Shown: in pieces, positions 52,994-62,027 of the stretch | Layout of the letters: the number at the start of each line of letters is the position of its first letter | How positions within the stretch are numbered: the stretch's first letter is position 1 | The notes under the pieces: generated by a model | The model's input: only the letters and a program-made list of their open reading frames with translations | Told to the model about the DNA's origin: nothing | The model's database searches: none | Translations under genes and position numbers: made by a program | Assembly (NCBI RefSeq): GCF_017832975.1 | Contig: NZ_JAFIBI010000001.1 | Coordinates: forward strand, 434,001 to 498,000 | DNA length: 64,000 bases | Direction of reading: 5' to 3' | Source: Arthrobacter sp. PvP023 | GTDB lineage: Bacteria > Actinomycetota > Actinomycetes > Actinomycetales > Micrococcaceae

Positions 52994-54310
52994 TTACACC
53001 CGGCCCAGTGAGTCGATGTCCTCAAGGAAGTCCTGGTGGACCTCCTTGCTCACCGTGGTGCGGGTGTCCGCAATAGCGTCGAGGTAGTCCTGCGTCGCGG
53101 GGCCCTTCCGGACCGCGTCGCGGACGGATACGTCGCCACCGGAAGCCAGCCCGCCGTCGTCGTACACTGCCTTTTCCAGCGCCCGCTGGGAGGCGCTCCG
53201 GGCCGCGTACTCAATGTCCGCGGGGGAGAAACCCTCGGTGCGGTCCACCAGCAGCTCAACGTCCACGTCGTCCACCACGGTGGCCGGGATGAAACGCTGC
53301 CACATGGCCTCACGGGCCTGCCGGTCGGGCAGGCCGATGGGGATCACGTAGTCGAACCGGCCGTGGCGCAGGAAAGCGGTGTCCAGGGCGCGGATGAAGT
53401 TGGTGGCGCACACCAGCAGGCGGCCCGGCTGTTCGCGGAAGGCCGGGATGATCTTCAGGAGCTCATTGGTGACGCCCTGCAACGGAGACGGCGGTTCGCC
53501 GGACCGCTGTGATGCGATCTCTTCCACCTCGTCGATGAACACCACGGCATGTTCCAGCTCGGCGATTTCCAGGAAGGTTTCACGGAGGGCGCCGGCGAGG
53601 CCCTTCGGATCGGCCGCGAGCCGGGAAGGGAATACTTCCACGAACGGCCATTCGAGCCGGGACGCGATCGCCTTCGCAAACGTGGTCTTGCCGGTGCCGG
53701 GAGGGCCGAAGAGGACGACGGCGCGCGGCGGCACCACGCCGAATTCGTCCGCCAGGTCCGCCTCGGCCAGGGGGAGCACCAGCCTGCGTTCCAGCAGTTC
53801 CTTCTCGTTGCGCATGCCGGCCACGTTCTCCCAGAGGTCGCGGGCCAGGATGCGGCCGCCGAGAAGGCCCAGGGGCTCGAGCTCCTGGCGCTGCACGGGG
53901 ATGGTGCGTTCGAAGTAGCGCAGGTTCTTCTTAAGGACGAAGCCGCGGCTCAGGAAGGCCTCCACCCGGGTTTCCGACTCCGGCATCAGCGCGGACAGTT
54001 TGTTCAGCCCGTGCGGGGCCATCCGGTTCTCGACGGCGGCCAGCAGCGAGGTGCCGATCCCGCGGCCGCGGTACTCGGGGAGCGTGGCCAGGAAGACGAT
54101 CCAGCCCTGGTCGTGCGCGGCGCGTCCGACGGCGGCGCCCACCACCATGTCGCCCTGCACCGCCACCACGGCGTGGTCCTTCTCGCAGGAGGCCAAGACC
54201 TCGGAGAGCGCGTAGACGGGCTCCACGTTGCTGGCCTTGAGGGATTCCCAGAGGTGCAGGATGCCGTCAAGGTCGGCCGAATGGAAATCCCTGATCCGCC
54301 AGGTGGTCAT
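52994..54310 (-). CDS. Fusion of a GNAT acetyltransferase with an AAA+ ATPase
   Basis: 438 aa in one frame. Residues 1-137 are a GNAT domain (IRDFHSADLDGILHLWESL; LATLPEYRGRGIGTSLLAAVE with the acetyl-CoA loop at 81-86; EAFLSRGFVLKKNLRYFER). Residues about 170-438 are a classical AAA+ module: Walker A GPPGTGKTT (202-210), Walker B VVFIDE (256-261), sensor-1 Asn304, arginines R315 and R318 in FLRHGRFD, and sensor-2 GFSPADIEYAAR. The ATG at 54310 follows AGGAGAAA. It heads an operon with two membrane proteins. The substrate and the reason for the fusion are unknown. Confidence 0.88.
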   Translation of the reverse strand: MTTWRIRDFHSADLDGILHLWESLKASNVEPVYALSEVLASCEKDHAVVAVQGDMVVGAAVGRAAHDQGWIVFLATLPEYRGRGIGTSLLAAVENRMAPHGLNKLSALMPESETRVEAFLSRGFVLKKNLRYFERTIPVQRQELEPLGLLGGRILARDLWENVAGMRNEKELLERRLVLPLAEADLADEFGVVPPRAVVLFGPPGTGKTTFAKAIASRLEWPFVEVFPSRLAADPKGLAGALRETFLEIAELEHAVVFIDEVEEIASQRSGEPPSPLQGVTNELLKIIPAFREQPGRLLVCATNFIRALDTAFLRHGRFDYVIPIGLPDRQAREAMWQRFIPATVVDDVDVELLVDRTEGFSPADIEYAARSASQRALEKAVYDDGGLASGGDVSVRDAVRKGPATQDYLDAIADTRTTVSKEVHQDFLEDIDSLGRV

Positions 54311-54432
54311 GAGCGTTTCTCCTGTGGTGGTTCGTCGTTGAGCCAGCGTGAACTTCTCCGCTGAGCATATGCGAACCTGCACCCGCCCGGGGTTGCGGCG
54401 GCGTTGCATTACGCCAGCACAACCCCGGGCCG

Positions 54433-55311
54433 CTAGGAAGGGTCATGGGGACGGAAGCTGACCCCGCCGTCGGCAGACTCCAGGAGCCCGGCTGACGTGG
54501 CAGCCCACACGCGGACGGCTCCGCCACTGCCGGCCGCCGCGTCAATGGCGTACACCTCGCCTTGGAGGGTGCCCCGCGGAACCCAAGTGCCACCACCGTC
54601 CCGGGACTGGTGGACGGCGCCGCCCGGCTCCACCCCCACAACGTCGTTGTTTCCGACTAAAGCTACAAACCGGAGGATCGGGGCCGCCCGGTTCAGCGCC
54701 CACGTGCGCCCGCCGTCAGCGGACCGCTGCAGCCCCTCCGCGGTGGTGGCGAGGACTACGTCGCCGCCCGGGCTGCCCGCCAGGGCGGCAGGAACGAAGG
54801 AGGCGGGGACCTTTTGCCATGACTTTCCATCGGCGCTGATGCGCAGGGCGCCGTCGAACGCAACGATCCCGGATCTGGTGGTGGTCAGGGCATGGAAGTC
54901 TGATTCCCCCTGCCTGGACAGCGGCTCCCAGGTGGCGCCATTGTCGGTGGAACGCAACAGACCCAGCGGGTCCGGGAGCGGAGAGCCCTTCTCCGGGTGC
55001 CCGGAAGCGTACAACGTGCCCTGGTCCGGGCCGGCAGTGATGCCCATGAGATCGTGGGCGGGTCCGATCCTGACCGCAGGGTTTGCCGAGAGGTCGAACA
55101 AGCCGTCGTGCGTGGCAAGGAGCGGCTTGCCGGTCTCGTCATTGACGGCCAGGCCGTGGACGTGGCTGTTGGGCAGGCCTCGCTGAGGTGCCTGCTGACT
55201 TGTTTTCCCGGTAGTCGGCTGCTGGCCGACGGAGCAGCCGGCAAGCACCAGAAGGAGGCCCGATGCGAGGGCGATGAGGCGGCCGCGCCGGGAAGCGTGG
55301 AATAGATACAA
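54433..55311 (-). CDS. F510_1955-like lipoprotein with BNR/sialidase-like repeats
   Basis: 292 aa. Signal peptide with lipobox LAGC (Cys26). Beta-propeller repeats of the BNR type (LLRSTDNGATWEPL, LQRSADGGRTWAL, HQSRDGGGTWVP, LLESADGGVSF) fill the mature part. The opening HVHGLAVNDETGKPLLATHDGL matches the F510_1955 family. Starts at TTG 55311 with GGAG upstream. It follows DUF305 and DUF6153 genes, the usual company of this family in actinobacteria, often near copper resistance genes. Surface-located binding or sensor role is inferred. Confidence 0.85.
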   Translation of the reverse strand: MYLFHASRRGRLIALASGLLLVLAGCSVGQQPTTGKTSQQAPQRGLPNSHVHGLAVNDETGKPLLATHDGLFDLSANPAVRIGPAHDLMGITAGPDQGTLYASGHPEKGSPLPDPLGLLRSTDNGATWEPLSRQGESDFHALTTTRSGIVAFDGALRISADGKSWQKVPASFVPAALAGSPGGDVVLATTAEGLQRSADGGRTWALNRAAPILRFVALVGNNDVVGVEPGGAVHQSRDGGGTWVPRGTLQGEVYAIDAAAGSGGAVRVWAATSAGLLESADGGVSFRPHDPS

Positions 55312-55348
55312 GACGGGCTCCAGAGGCTGGGGGCGGGTAAAGGCAGGG

Positions 55349-55382
55349 GGCGCCGGGCCGGGTGTGGTCCCGGTCCGGCGCC
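55349..55382. terminator. GC-rich hairpin between the DUF305 and F510_1955-like genes
   Basis: 14-bp arms, 13 pairs complementary, around a TGTGGT loop; no T-run on either side. It may lower read-through or stabilise the upstream transcript rather than end it fully. Confidence 0.5.
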
Positions 55383-55395
55383 GGGGGCCGGCGGG

Positions 55396-56016
55396 CTAAA
55401 GCGTTGCCAGCAGCTCCTGCATCTGCTTGATTTCGGCCTCCTGGGCGGCAACGATTTCCTGGGCGAGCTTCACGGCGTCGCTGTTCTGCCCGTCGGCTAT
55501 TTCGGCCTTTGCCATCTGCACGGCGCCCTCGTGGTGCGCAATCATCTGGGTAAGGAACAGCTTGTCAGCTTCCTTGCCCTGGGCGGCGTCGAGCGCCTTA
55601 AGGTCGTCGTCGCTCATCATGCCGGCCATGCTGTGGCCTGCCTCGCCGTGCCCGGCCATGGCAGTGGGTTCATTCCAGCCCTTGAGCCAGCCGATCATCT
55701 GTTCGATTTCCGGGCCCTGCGCGGCCTTTATTTTGGTGGCCAGCTCTGTGACGGCCGGTCTGACGCCCTGCTTGCCGAGCATCATGTCACTCATTTCCAC
55801 GGCCTGTGCGTGGTGCGGAATCATGGACTGGGTGAATAGCGTGTCCGCGGAGTTGTGGCCCATGGAGTCAGGGCTGCCCGCCGGCGCGGAACTGGAGCTC
55901 ATGGCCCCGTGGTCCGCGGGCATCGTTGAGGAGCCGGTGGTGGAGTTCGAGCCGCAGCCGGCGAGTGTGATGACGGCGGCCAGGGCAGCGGCTGAGAGGG
56001 TAATTGGCTTCTTCAT
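55396..56016 (-). CDS. DUF305 (ferritin-like) lipoprotein
   Basis: 206 aa. Lipobox LAGC (Cys21), then a Ser/Met-rich stretch and two DUF305 helical-hairpin units with the His-His motifs MIPHHAQAVEMSDMML and MIAHHEGAVQMAKAEI. The His- and Met-rich surface suggests metal binding, and the family often lies in copper loci. It is extracytoplasmic, attached to the membrane. ATG with GAAGGA upstream. The last segment QEIVAAQEAEIKQMQELLATL is a predicted helix typical for the family. Confidence 0.9.
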   Translation of the reverse strand: MKKPITLSAAALAAVITLAGCGSNSTTGSSTMPADHGAMSSSSAPAGSPDSMGHNSADTLFTQSMIPHHAQAVEMSDMMLGKQGVRPAVTELATKIKAAQGPEIEQMIGWLKGWNEPTAMAGHGEAGHSMAGMMSDDDLKALDAAQGKEADKLFLTQMIAHHEGAVQMAKAEIADGQNSDAVKLAQEIVAAQEAEIKQMQELLATL

Positions 56017-56155
56017 GTGAATGGTGTCCTTCGGGAATCCGGCATGGGGCGCCGGGAGGGGCGGCTGCCTGGCTTCGTGCGCGGGGGTTCAACGCGGGGA
56101 GCAGGCATCCAGGGGCAGGTGGAAGCACCGGAAGCGTCACGGTGCAGCTCCCGTT

Positions 56156-56677
56156 TTACGTCCGGCTAATGGAGAGTTCGCCGGGCGTTGGGCTGCCGGG
56201 CACGTGTGTGTAGGCGTCCGGCACCCGGCCGGTGTCCGCGGCCGGTTCCGGCCCGGCCAAGGATGTGGCGCCGGGGGGCGGCGCGGACACGGCTGCGGTT
56301 GCCGGTGCAGGAATGCAGCTTGCGTGCGGGGCAGACATCTCACCGGTTTCGCCGGAGGAGACGCACGACGGCGGCGGTTCAGGCGCGCTGCTGCCCATGG
56401 GCCGGGCGGACGCCGGATCCAAGGTTGCGGAGTGCGCCGTGCCGTCCGCCATGGCATTGGGCGCGGTGTGGGTTGCTGTACCCGGCGCCGCGGCGTGGAA
56501 TGCGTGGGTGGTGCCGGCGGGAACGGCGGACAGGGCGCCCGGGCCGTGCCGGCCGTGCGGGGACGCTAAGACGTGCATGCCGATGAAACCGGCCAGGATT
56601 GCGAGGACGCCCAGAAACAGAGCGATCCGAAGCGGACGGCTCAGAGGGAGGGAGCGGGAGCCGGCAATGTGAGGCAC
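56156..56677 (-). CDS. DUF6153-family-like membrane protein
   Basis: 173 aa from the GTG at 56677 (GGGAG 6 nt upstream). One membrane segment, LRIALFLGVLAILAGFIGMHVLA, is followed by an extracytoplasmic Ala/Pro/His-rich low-complexity region of about 130 residues. In this group DUF6153 genes precede DUF305 and F510_1955 genes, as here. A metal-related role is inferred from this company. The long disordered tail is not informative, and the C-terminal length should be treated with caution. Confidence 0.75.
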   Translation of the reverse strand: MPHIAGSRSLPLSRPLRIALFLGVLAILAGFIGMHVLASPHGRHGPGALSAVPAGTTHAFHAAAPGTATHTAPNAMADGTAHSATLDPASARPMGSSAPEPPPSCVSSGETGEMSAPHASCIPAPATAAVSAPPPGATSLAGPEPAADTGRVPDAYTHVPGSPTPGELSISRT

Positions 56678-56749
56678 AACGTTCTCCCTTCCCTTGGTAC
56701 CGTGCGCAGTGGCTGTAGAGTCCGTACCCTTCAACGAAGGGTGCAGCTC

Positions 56750-57697
56750 TTAGATTCCCAGCGTACCCATCGTGTTCCGCAGCGTGGCCGCCGAATGCTG
56801 CAGGGCGGCAAGTTCGCCGTCGTCCATCGGTGTATGAAGGACACGGTGGACACCGCCGCGCCCAACGATGCTGGGAAGGGACAACGCCACGCCGGAGATT
56901 CCGTAAGGGCCGTCCAGCACGGTGGACACGGGCAGGACGGCGTTCTCGTCCCGGAGCAGGGCTTCCACGATCCGAGCACCGGACAGGCCGATGGCGTAGT
57001 TGGTGGCACCCTTGCCGGCGATGACCTTGTAGGCCGCCTGCGTCACCTCGCGGGCCGTTTCGGCAAGGTATTCAGGGGTGAAGATGCGTTCGCCGTCCAC
57101 TTCCCAGTCCCGGATGGGGACGGGGCCGATGGTAGCGCCGGACCAGACCGGGAACTCCGTGTCGCCATGCTCGCCCACCATGCTGGCATGCACGCTGGCC
57201 ACTGAGACTCGGGCGCGGCGGGCCAGCAGCCAGCGCAGCCGGGACGTATCCAGCACGGTGCCGGAGGAGAAGACGCGCTCCGGGGGCAGGCCGGAGATCT
57301 TTTGCGCCGCTACGGTGAGCACGTCGCAGGGGTTGGTTACCAGGACATAGACCGCGTCCGGGGCATGCTGGAGCAGTTGCGGCATGAGCTGTTCGAGGAT
57401 GCCGACGTTCGTCCCGGCCAGGTCCAGGCGCGTCTGGCCCGGAGCCTGTTTCGCGCCGGCCGTGATCACCACGACGTCGGCGCCTTCCGTCACCGCGATA
57501 TCGCCGCCGCCGGTGACGGTGGCCGCCGCCGCGGCGAACTGGGTGCCGTGGGCGAGGTCCAGGACCTCCGCTTCGGCTTTGAGGGCGTTGACGTCGAACA
57601 AGGCGATGTGGCTGGCCGAACCGCGGATCAGGGCTGCGTAGGCCAGCGAGGTGCCCACGCTCCCGGCGCCCACCACGGCAAGTTTGGATCCTGACAT
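56750..57697 (-). CDS. ldh: L-lactate dehydrogenase
   Basis: 315 aa NAD-dependent enzyme interconverting pyruvate and L-lactate. The Rossmann motif is [14 protein letters not shown] (8-21) and the catalytic histidine His177 in GEHGDTEFP. The substrate-specificity loop reads [13 protein letters not shown] with Gln84, the residue that marks lactate rather than malate dehydrogenase (which has Arg). The family's allosteric region ([13 protein letters not shown]) ends the protein. Separated from the upstream permease gene by a 24-bp hairpin, so probably a single-gene unit. Confidence 0.95.
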   Translation of the reverse strand: MSGSKLAVVGAGSVGTSLAYAALIRGSASHIALFDVNALKAEAEVLDLAHGTQFAAAAATVTGGGDIAVTEGADVVVITAGAKQAPGQTRLDLAGTNVGILEQLMPQLLQHAPDAVYVLVTNPCDVLTVAAQKISGLPPERVFSSGTVLDTSRLRWLLARRARVSVASVHASMVGEHGDTEFPVWSGATIGPVPIRDWEVDGERIFTPEYLAETAREVTQAAYKVIAGKGATNYAIGLSGARIVEALLRDENAVLPVSTVLDGPYGISGVALSLPSIVGRGGVHRVLHTPMDDGELAALQHSAATLRNTMGTLGI

Positions 57698-57794
57698 GAG
57701 CTACCTCTTCCCCGGTCCCGGAGTGCCAGGACCCGCGCTGGTGTGCAACTGCCCGCAATGGCTTCATGCTACCGATTTAGCAGCGGTCACACAT

Positions 57795-57862
57795 CAGCGC
57801 GAACGGACACTTGCGGCCGCTGAATCCGAAGATTTCAGGGCCGCAAGTGTCCGTTCGCGCTG
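57795..57862. repeat. Perfect 24-bp inverted repeat between the permease and ldh genes
   Basis: Arms 57795-57818 and 57839-57862 are perfect reverse complements (core CGAACGGACACTTGCGGCC). The 20-nt loop itself pairs CTGAA with TTCAG. No T-run. It may be a terminator for the permease operon or a dispersed repeat of the genome. Confidence 0.8.
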
Positions 57863-57887
57863 TTGAAACGCCTGGCCGGAGGAGCGG

Positions 57888-59438
57888 TTAGCTCTTGTCC
57901 TTCGCGCCCGGGCCCGGGCGGTTGGCTACGAGCGGGTACGGGCCGGTGAAGCCGTCGCGGACCGCGGCGATCTCCAGGACGCGTTCCCGGCAGAGGCGCC
58001 AGCCCAGCATCAGCGCGGGGACGACGATGACCAGCGAGGCGATGGTCCAGGTCCCCACGGGCGAGTCGAAGGCCATGAGGACCAGCACTGCCAGCAGGAA
58101 GGCCAGCGTGATCCAGCCGGTCACCGGGGCGCCGGGCATACGGAACGCCGGCCGGAGGAGTTCGCCCCGCTTGGCGAGTCGGGCCAGCTGCATCTGGCAC
58201 ATCACAATCACGGCCCAGGTGCTGATGATGCCCAGGGACGCCACGTTCAGGACGATTTCGAAGGCTTCGGCGGGAACGATGGCGTTGAGCACCACACCGA
58301 GGACGGCCACGGCTGCGGTCAAGGCAATGCCGCCGTAGGGGACGCCTGCTTTGTTCATGCGGGCGGCGAACTTGGGCGCGGATCCGGCGACCGACATGGA
58401 GCGCATGATCCGGCCGGTGGAGTACAGCCCGGCGTTGAGCGAGGACAGCGCCGCGGTCAGGACCACCAGGTTCATGATGGCGTCCACGCCCTCAACCCCG
58501 ATGGAGCCGAAGAACGTGACGAACGGGCTTTCGCCGGCTTTGTACGCGGTGTACGGCAGGAGGAGGGAAAGCAGCACCAGGGAGCCGACGTAGAACACCG
58601 CGATGCGGAAGATTACTGTGTTGATGGCCTTGGGCATGATCTTTTCCGGGTTCTCGGTTTCCCCGGCGGCGGTACCGATCAGTTCGATCGAGGCGTAGGC
58701 AAACACCACGCCTTGCATGACGACAATCGCCGGAAGCAGCCCGTTGGGGAACATGCCGCCGTTGTCTGCGATCAGGCTGAAGCCCACTTCCTGGCCGGCC
58801 ACGGGTGTGCCGAAGATGACGAAGTAGATGCCCACCAGCAGGAAGGTCACCAGCGCCACCACCTTGATGAGCGCGAACCAGAACTCAAGTTCGCCGAAGA
58901 CCTTGACGGAGATCAGGTTCAGGCCGAGGACCAGGATCAGGGCCGTCAACGCCCAGGTCCACTGGGGAACGTCCGCGATGGGTGCCCAGTATTTCTTGAA
59001 GAAGTTCATGTAAAGCGCGACGGCGGTGATGTCCACGATTGCGGTCATCGCCCAGTTCAGCCAGTACAGCCAGCCGGTAACGAAGGCGGCCTTCTCGCCG
59101 AAGAATTCGCGGGCGTAGGAGACGAACGAGCCGGATGACGGACGGTGCATCACCAGCTCGCCGAGGGCGCGCAGGATCATGAAGGCAAAGAAGCCGCACA
59201 CCGCGTAGCTGATGATGAGGGCCGGCCCGGCAGTGGCAAGCCGGCCGCCGGCACCCATGAAGAGCCCGGTGCCGATCGCGCCGCCGATGGCGATCATCTG
59301 GACCTGCCGGGGCTTGAGCCCCTTGTGGTAGCCCTCGTCCTCGCGGTGGAGGGAGGCTTCGGAGGCGTGGGCGTGCGCCGGGATGGTGTGGTCGGTGATG
59401 ACCTGCTTTTGGGCAGTGTCCTGCTGGGGCTGTGTCAT
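57888..59438 (-). CDS. Amino acid permease (AnsP/GABA-permease type)
   Basis: 516 aa APC-family transporter with 12 predicted helices. The first helix has the substrate motif [51 protein letters not shown] is the usual helix 6-loop motif. The N-terminal hydrophilic stretch of about 40 residues is His/Ala-rich. It follows aspartase and asparaginase genes, so L-asparagine or aspartate is the likely substrate (AnsP-like); the sequence alone cannot tell. Last gene of the operon from the GntR gene. Confidence 0.9.
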   Translation of the reverse strand: MTQPQQDTAQKQVITDHTIPAHAHASEASLHREDEGYHKGLKPRQVQMIAIGGAIGTGLFMGAGGRLATAGPALIISYAVCGFFAFMILRALGELVMHRPSSGSFVSYAREFFGEKAAFVTGWLYWLNWAMTAIVDITAVALYMNFFKKYWAPIADVPQWTWALTALILVLGLNLISVKVFGELEFWFALIKVVALVTFLLVGIYFVIFGTPVAGQEVGFSLIADNGGMFPNGLLPAIVVMQGVVFAYASIELIGTAAGETENPEKIMPKAINTVIFRIAVFYVGSLVLLSLLLPYTAYKAGESPFVTFFGSIGVEGVDAIMNLVVLTAALSSLNAGLYSTGRIMRSMSVAGSAPKFAARMNKAGVPYGGIALTAAVAVLGVVLNAIVPAEAFEIVLNVASLGIISTWAVIVMCQMQLARLAKRGELLRPAFRMPGAPVTGWITLAFLLAVLVLMAFDSPVGTWTIASLVIVVPALMLGWRLCRERVLEIAAVRDGFTGPYPLVANRPGPGAKDKS

Positions 59439-59465
59439 GGGGGTCCTTACAAGAGGGGGTGGGCG

Positions 59466-60881
59466 CTACTTGCTGAGGTTGGCCAGGCGTTGGGGGCTGA
59501 GGAGGTCTTCGAGTTGCTCGGCGGTGAGCAGGTTGTGTTCGAGGACGAGTTCGGCGACGCCTTTGCCGGTGGCGAGGGCTTCCTGGGCGATGGCGGTTGC
59601 GGTGGTGTAGCCGAGGTGGGGGTTGAGGGCGGTGACGAGGCCGATGGATTGTTCGACGGTGAGGCGGAGGTGGTCGGTGTTGGCGGTGATGCCCCGGATG
59701 CAGCGTGCGGTGAGGGTGCGGCAGGCGGCTTCGAGGTGGGAGATGCTCTTGTGGAGGCTGTGGACGATGATGGGTTCGAAGGCGTTGAGCTGGAGTTGTC
59801 CGGCTTCGGCGGCCATGGTGATGGTGACGTCGTTGCCGATGACTTCGTAGGCGACCTGGGAGACGACTTCGGGGATGACCGGGTTGATCTTGCCGGGCAT
59901 GATGGAGGATCCGGATTGGACGGCGGGGAGGTTGATTTCGCCGAGTCCGGCGCGGGGGCCGGAGGAGAGCAGGCGGAGGTCGTTGCAGATTTTGGAGAGT
60001 TTCACGGCGACGCGTTTGAGGACGCCGGAGAGGTGGACGAAGGCGCCGACGTCCTGGGTGGCTTCGATGAGGTCTGCGGCGGTGACCAGGGGCAGGCCGG
60101 TGATGTCGGCGAGGTGGCGGCAGGCGGCTTCGGCGTAGCCGGCGGGTGCGTTCAGGCCGGTGCCGATGGCGGTGGCGCCGAGGTTGATTTCGTGGATGAG
60201 CAGGTCTGCTTCGGCCAGGCGGAGCCGGTCTTCGCCGATGGTGACGGCGTAGGTGCCGAATTCCTGGCCGAGGGTCATGGGGACGGCGTCCTGGAGCTGG
60301 GTGCGGCCCATTTTGACGATTGTGCGGAATTCCAGGGCTTTGGCGGCGCAGGCTTCTTCGAGTTCGGCCAGGGCGTTCAGGAGTTCCCGGGCGGCGAAGA
60401 TGGTGCCGAGTTTCACTGCGGTGGGGTAGACGTCGTTGGTGGACTGGGAGAGGTTGACGTGGTCGTTCGGGTGCAGGCGGGTGTAGTCGCCTTTGGGGTG
60501 TCCGAGGATTTCCAGGGCGCGGTTGGCGATGACCTCGTTGGCGTTCATGTTCGAGGAGGTTCCGGCGCCGCCCTGGATGACGTCCACGACGAACTGGTCG
60601 TTGAGTTTGCCGTTCATGACGTCGGTGCAGGCGGCTTCGATGGCGTCGGCGCGTTCGGCGTCGAGGAGGCCGAGTTCGTGGTTGGTGCGGGCGGCTGCGA
60701 GTTTCACGGCGGCGAGTCCGCGGACCAGGTGCATGTTGGAGGAGAGCGGCTGGCCGGTGATGGGGAAGTTCTCCACGGCCCGGAGCGTGTGCACACCCCA
60801 GTACGCGGCGGCGGGAACGTCCCGGTCACCCAGGAGATCATGCTCGGAACGGGAGGCGGCGGCTGATGCGGTTTCGGTCAT
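59466..60881 (-). CDS. aspA: Aspartate ammonia-lyase
   Basis: 471 aa, catalysing L-aspartate to fumarate and ammonium. The fumarase/aspartase signature GSSIMPGKINPV is present. DLLGDRDVPAAAYWGVHTLRAVENFPI is the family N-terminus, and QSTNDVYPTAVKL and GGAGTSSNMNANEVIANRALE complete the active site. The gene uses an extreme GC-ending codon set, which leaves a long spurious open frame on the opposite strand. It lies 52 nt after asparaginase: together they turn asparagine into fumarate and two ammonium. Confidence 0.96.
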   Translation of the reverse strand: MTETASAAASRSEHDLLGDRDVPAAAYWGVHTLRAVENFPITGQPLSSNMHLVRGLAAVKLAAARTNHELGLLDAERADAIEAACTDVMNGKLNDQFVVDVIQGGAGTSSNMNANEVIANRALEILGHPKGDYTRLHPNDHVNLSQSTNDVYPTAVKLGTIFAARELLNALAELEEACAAKALEFRTIVKMGRTQLQDAVPMTLGQEFGTYAVTIGEDRLRLAEADLLIHEINLGATAIGTGLNAPAGYAEAACRHLADITGLPLVTAADLIEATQDVGAFVHLSGVLKRVAVKLSKICNDLRLLSSGPRAGLGEINLPAVQSGSSIMPGKINPVIPEVVSQVAYEVIGNDVTITMAAEAGQLQLNAFEPIIVHSLHKSISHLEAACRTLTARCIRGITANTDHLRLTVEQSIGLVTALNPHLGYTTATAIAQEALATGKGVAELVLEHNLLTAEQLEDLLSPQRLANLSK

Positions 60882-60933
60882 GGGTATCCTCGGGAGGCGT
60901 GGCTGGGGAGATGAGCTGGGGGGGACAGGGCTG

Positions 60934-61983
60934 CTAGGTTGCCGTGATGAAATCGGTGGCCGTCAGCTGCCCGACGGGGCGGCCGCCGCCCAGGACGGCT
61001 CCGCTGGCGATGCCCGCCAGCGGTGAGGTGTCGACGTCGAGCACTTCCAGTCCGCGGACGGTCACCGGCATGCGGGCGCGGTCCCCGCCGTCGGAAATTT
61101 TCAGAGCCAGGGCGCGGCCGTCCGGGAGGCCCACGAGCTGGACCCCTTCGAAACCGTCCTTGGCCACCGCTCCGGGGAGCAGGCGCATCAGTTCGGTGAC
61201 ATCGCGGCCTTCGCCCGCCACCATTTCGGGGTGCTGGATCATGGCCCGGCCGACGGCGGCTTCCGGACTTCCGGGATTGGTCACCACTGCGGCGGCGAGG
61301 TGGCCGAAGGCGCGGGCCATCCCGCGGAGGGTCAGTGCGAACAGCGGAGTGCCGCAGCCGTCGGTGCTGGTGCGCTCGGGTTCTTCGACGGTGAGTTCCC
61401 GGACCGTGGCGGCGACGAGCTGCTGCAGGGGGTGTTCCGGATCCAGGTAGCCGCGGACCGGCCAGCCGTTGATGACGCAGGTTGCGGCCATGGCGGCGTG
61501 TTTGCCGGAGCAGTTCTGGGTGAGCCGGGTAGCGGTGCCGCCGTTGCGGAGCCATTCTTCACGTTCGTCCGGGCCGTACGGCAGGTCGGTGCTGTTTTCC
61601 AGCGCCTCGGGCGTCAGCCCGTGCATTTCGAGGATGCGGAGGGCGCCGTCACGGTGCACTGCTGCTCCGGAATGGCTGGCTGCGGTGAGGGCCAGGAGGT
61701 CGGCGGGAAGGTCGAGGCCGGCACGGACCATCGCCACGGCCTGCAGCGGCTTGAGCGAGGACCGCGGGTAGAAAGGTGCCAGCGGGTCACCCGCCGAGAA
61801 CAGCGTACGGAGGCCGCCGTCGGCCGATTCATCCGGGGCGGTGGCGATCACCGAGCCGTAGTGGATGCTTTCCACGAGCCCGTCGCGGGTCTGCACGGCC
61901 AGGGGAACGTGCTGCGGCAAGGCGGCATTGTCCGGGGTCTGAGCCGGGGCCTGGGCATGGGCGGGCAAGGCAGGGGAGAGCAT
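60934..61983 (-). CDS. L-asparaginase II family (thermolabile-type) asparaginase
   Basis: 349 aa, hydrolysing asparagine to aspartate and ammonium. It belongs to the Rhizobium-type asparaginase II family, not the EcAII type. The landmarks are PLAVQTRDGLVESIHYGSV, PRSSLKPLQA, ASHSGAAVHRDG, NCSGKHAAM (Ser/Lys/Cys-rich active site) and TDGCGTPLFAL. A short Ala/Pro-rich stretch precedes the domain, so the start could be later, though AAGGA lies before ATG 61983. It sits between the GntR and aspartase genes. Confidence 0.93.
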   Translation of the reverse strand: MLSPALPAHAQAPAQTPDNAALPQHVPLAVQTRDGLVESIHYGSVIATAPDESADGGLRTLFSAGDPLAPFYPRSSLKPLQAVAMVRAGLDLPADLLALTAASHSGAAVHRDGALRILEMHGLTPEALENSTDLPYGPDEREEWLRNGGTATRLTQNCSGKHAAMAATCVINGWPVRGYLDPEHPLQQLVAATVRELTVEEPERTSTDGCGTPLFALTLRGMARAFGHLAAAVVTNPGSPEAAVGRAMIQHPEMVAGEGRDVTELMRLLPGAVAKDGFEGVQLVGLPDGRALALKISDGGDRARMPVTVRGLEVLDVDTSPLAGIASGAVLGGGRPVGQLTATDFITAT

Positions 61984-62027
61984 GGAGTCCTTGGGATCGG
62001 TGACGGGCGTCGGGTTGGGAGTTGCGG

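Noticed and set aside
59145..60866. A 573-codon open frame on the + strand opposite aspA
   Set aside because: It mirrors the aspA reading frame and arises from that gene's extreme GC-ending codon use. Its protein is Gly/Val/Asp/Ala-rich low complexity, and aspA has full active-site motifs.
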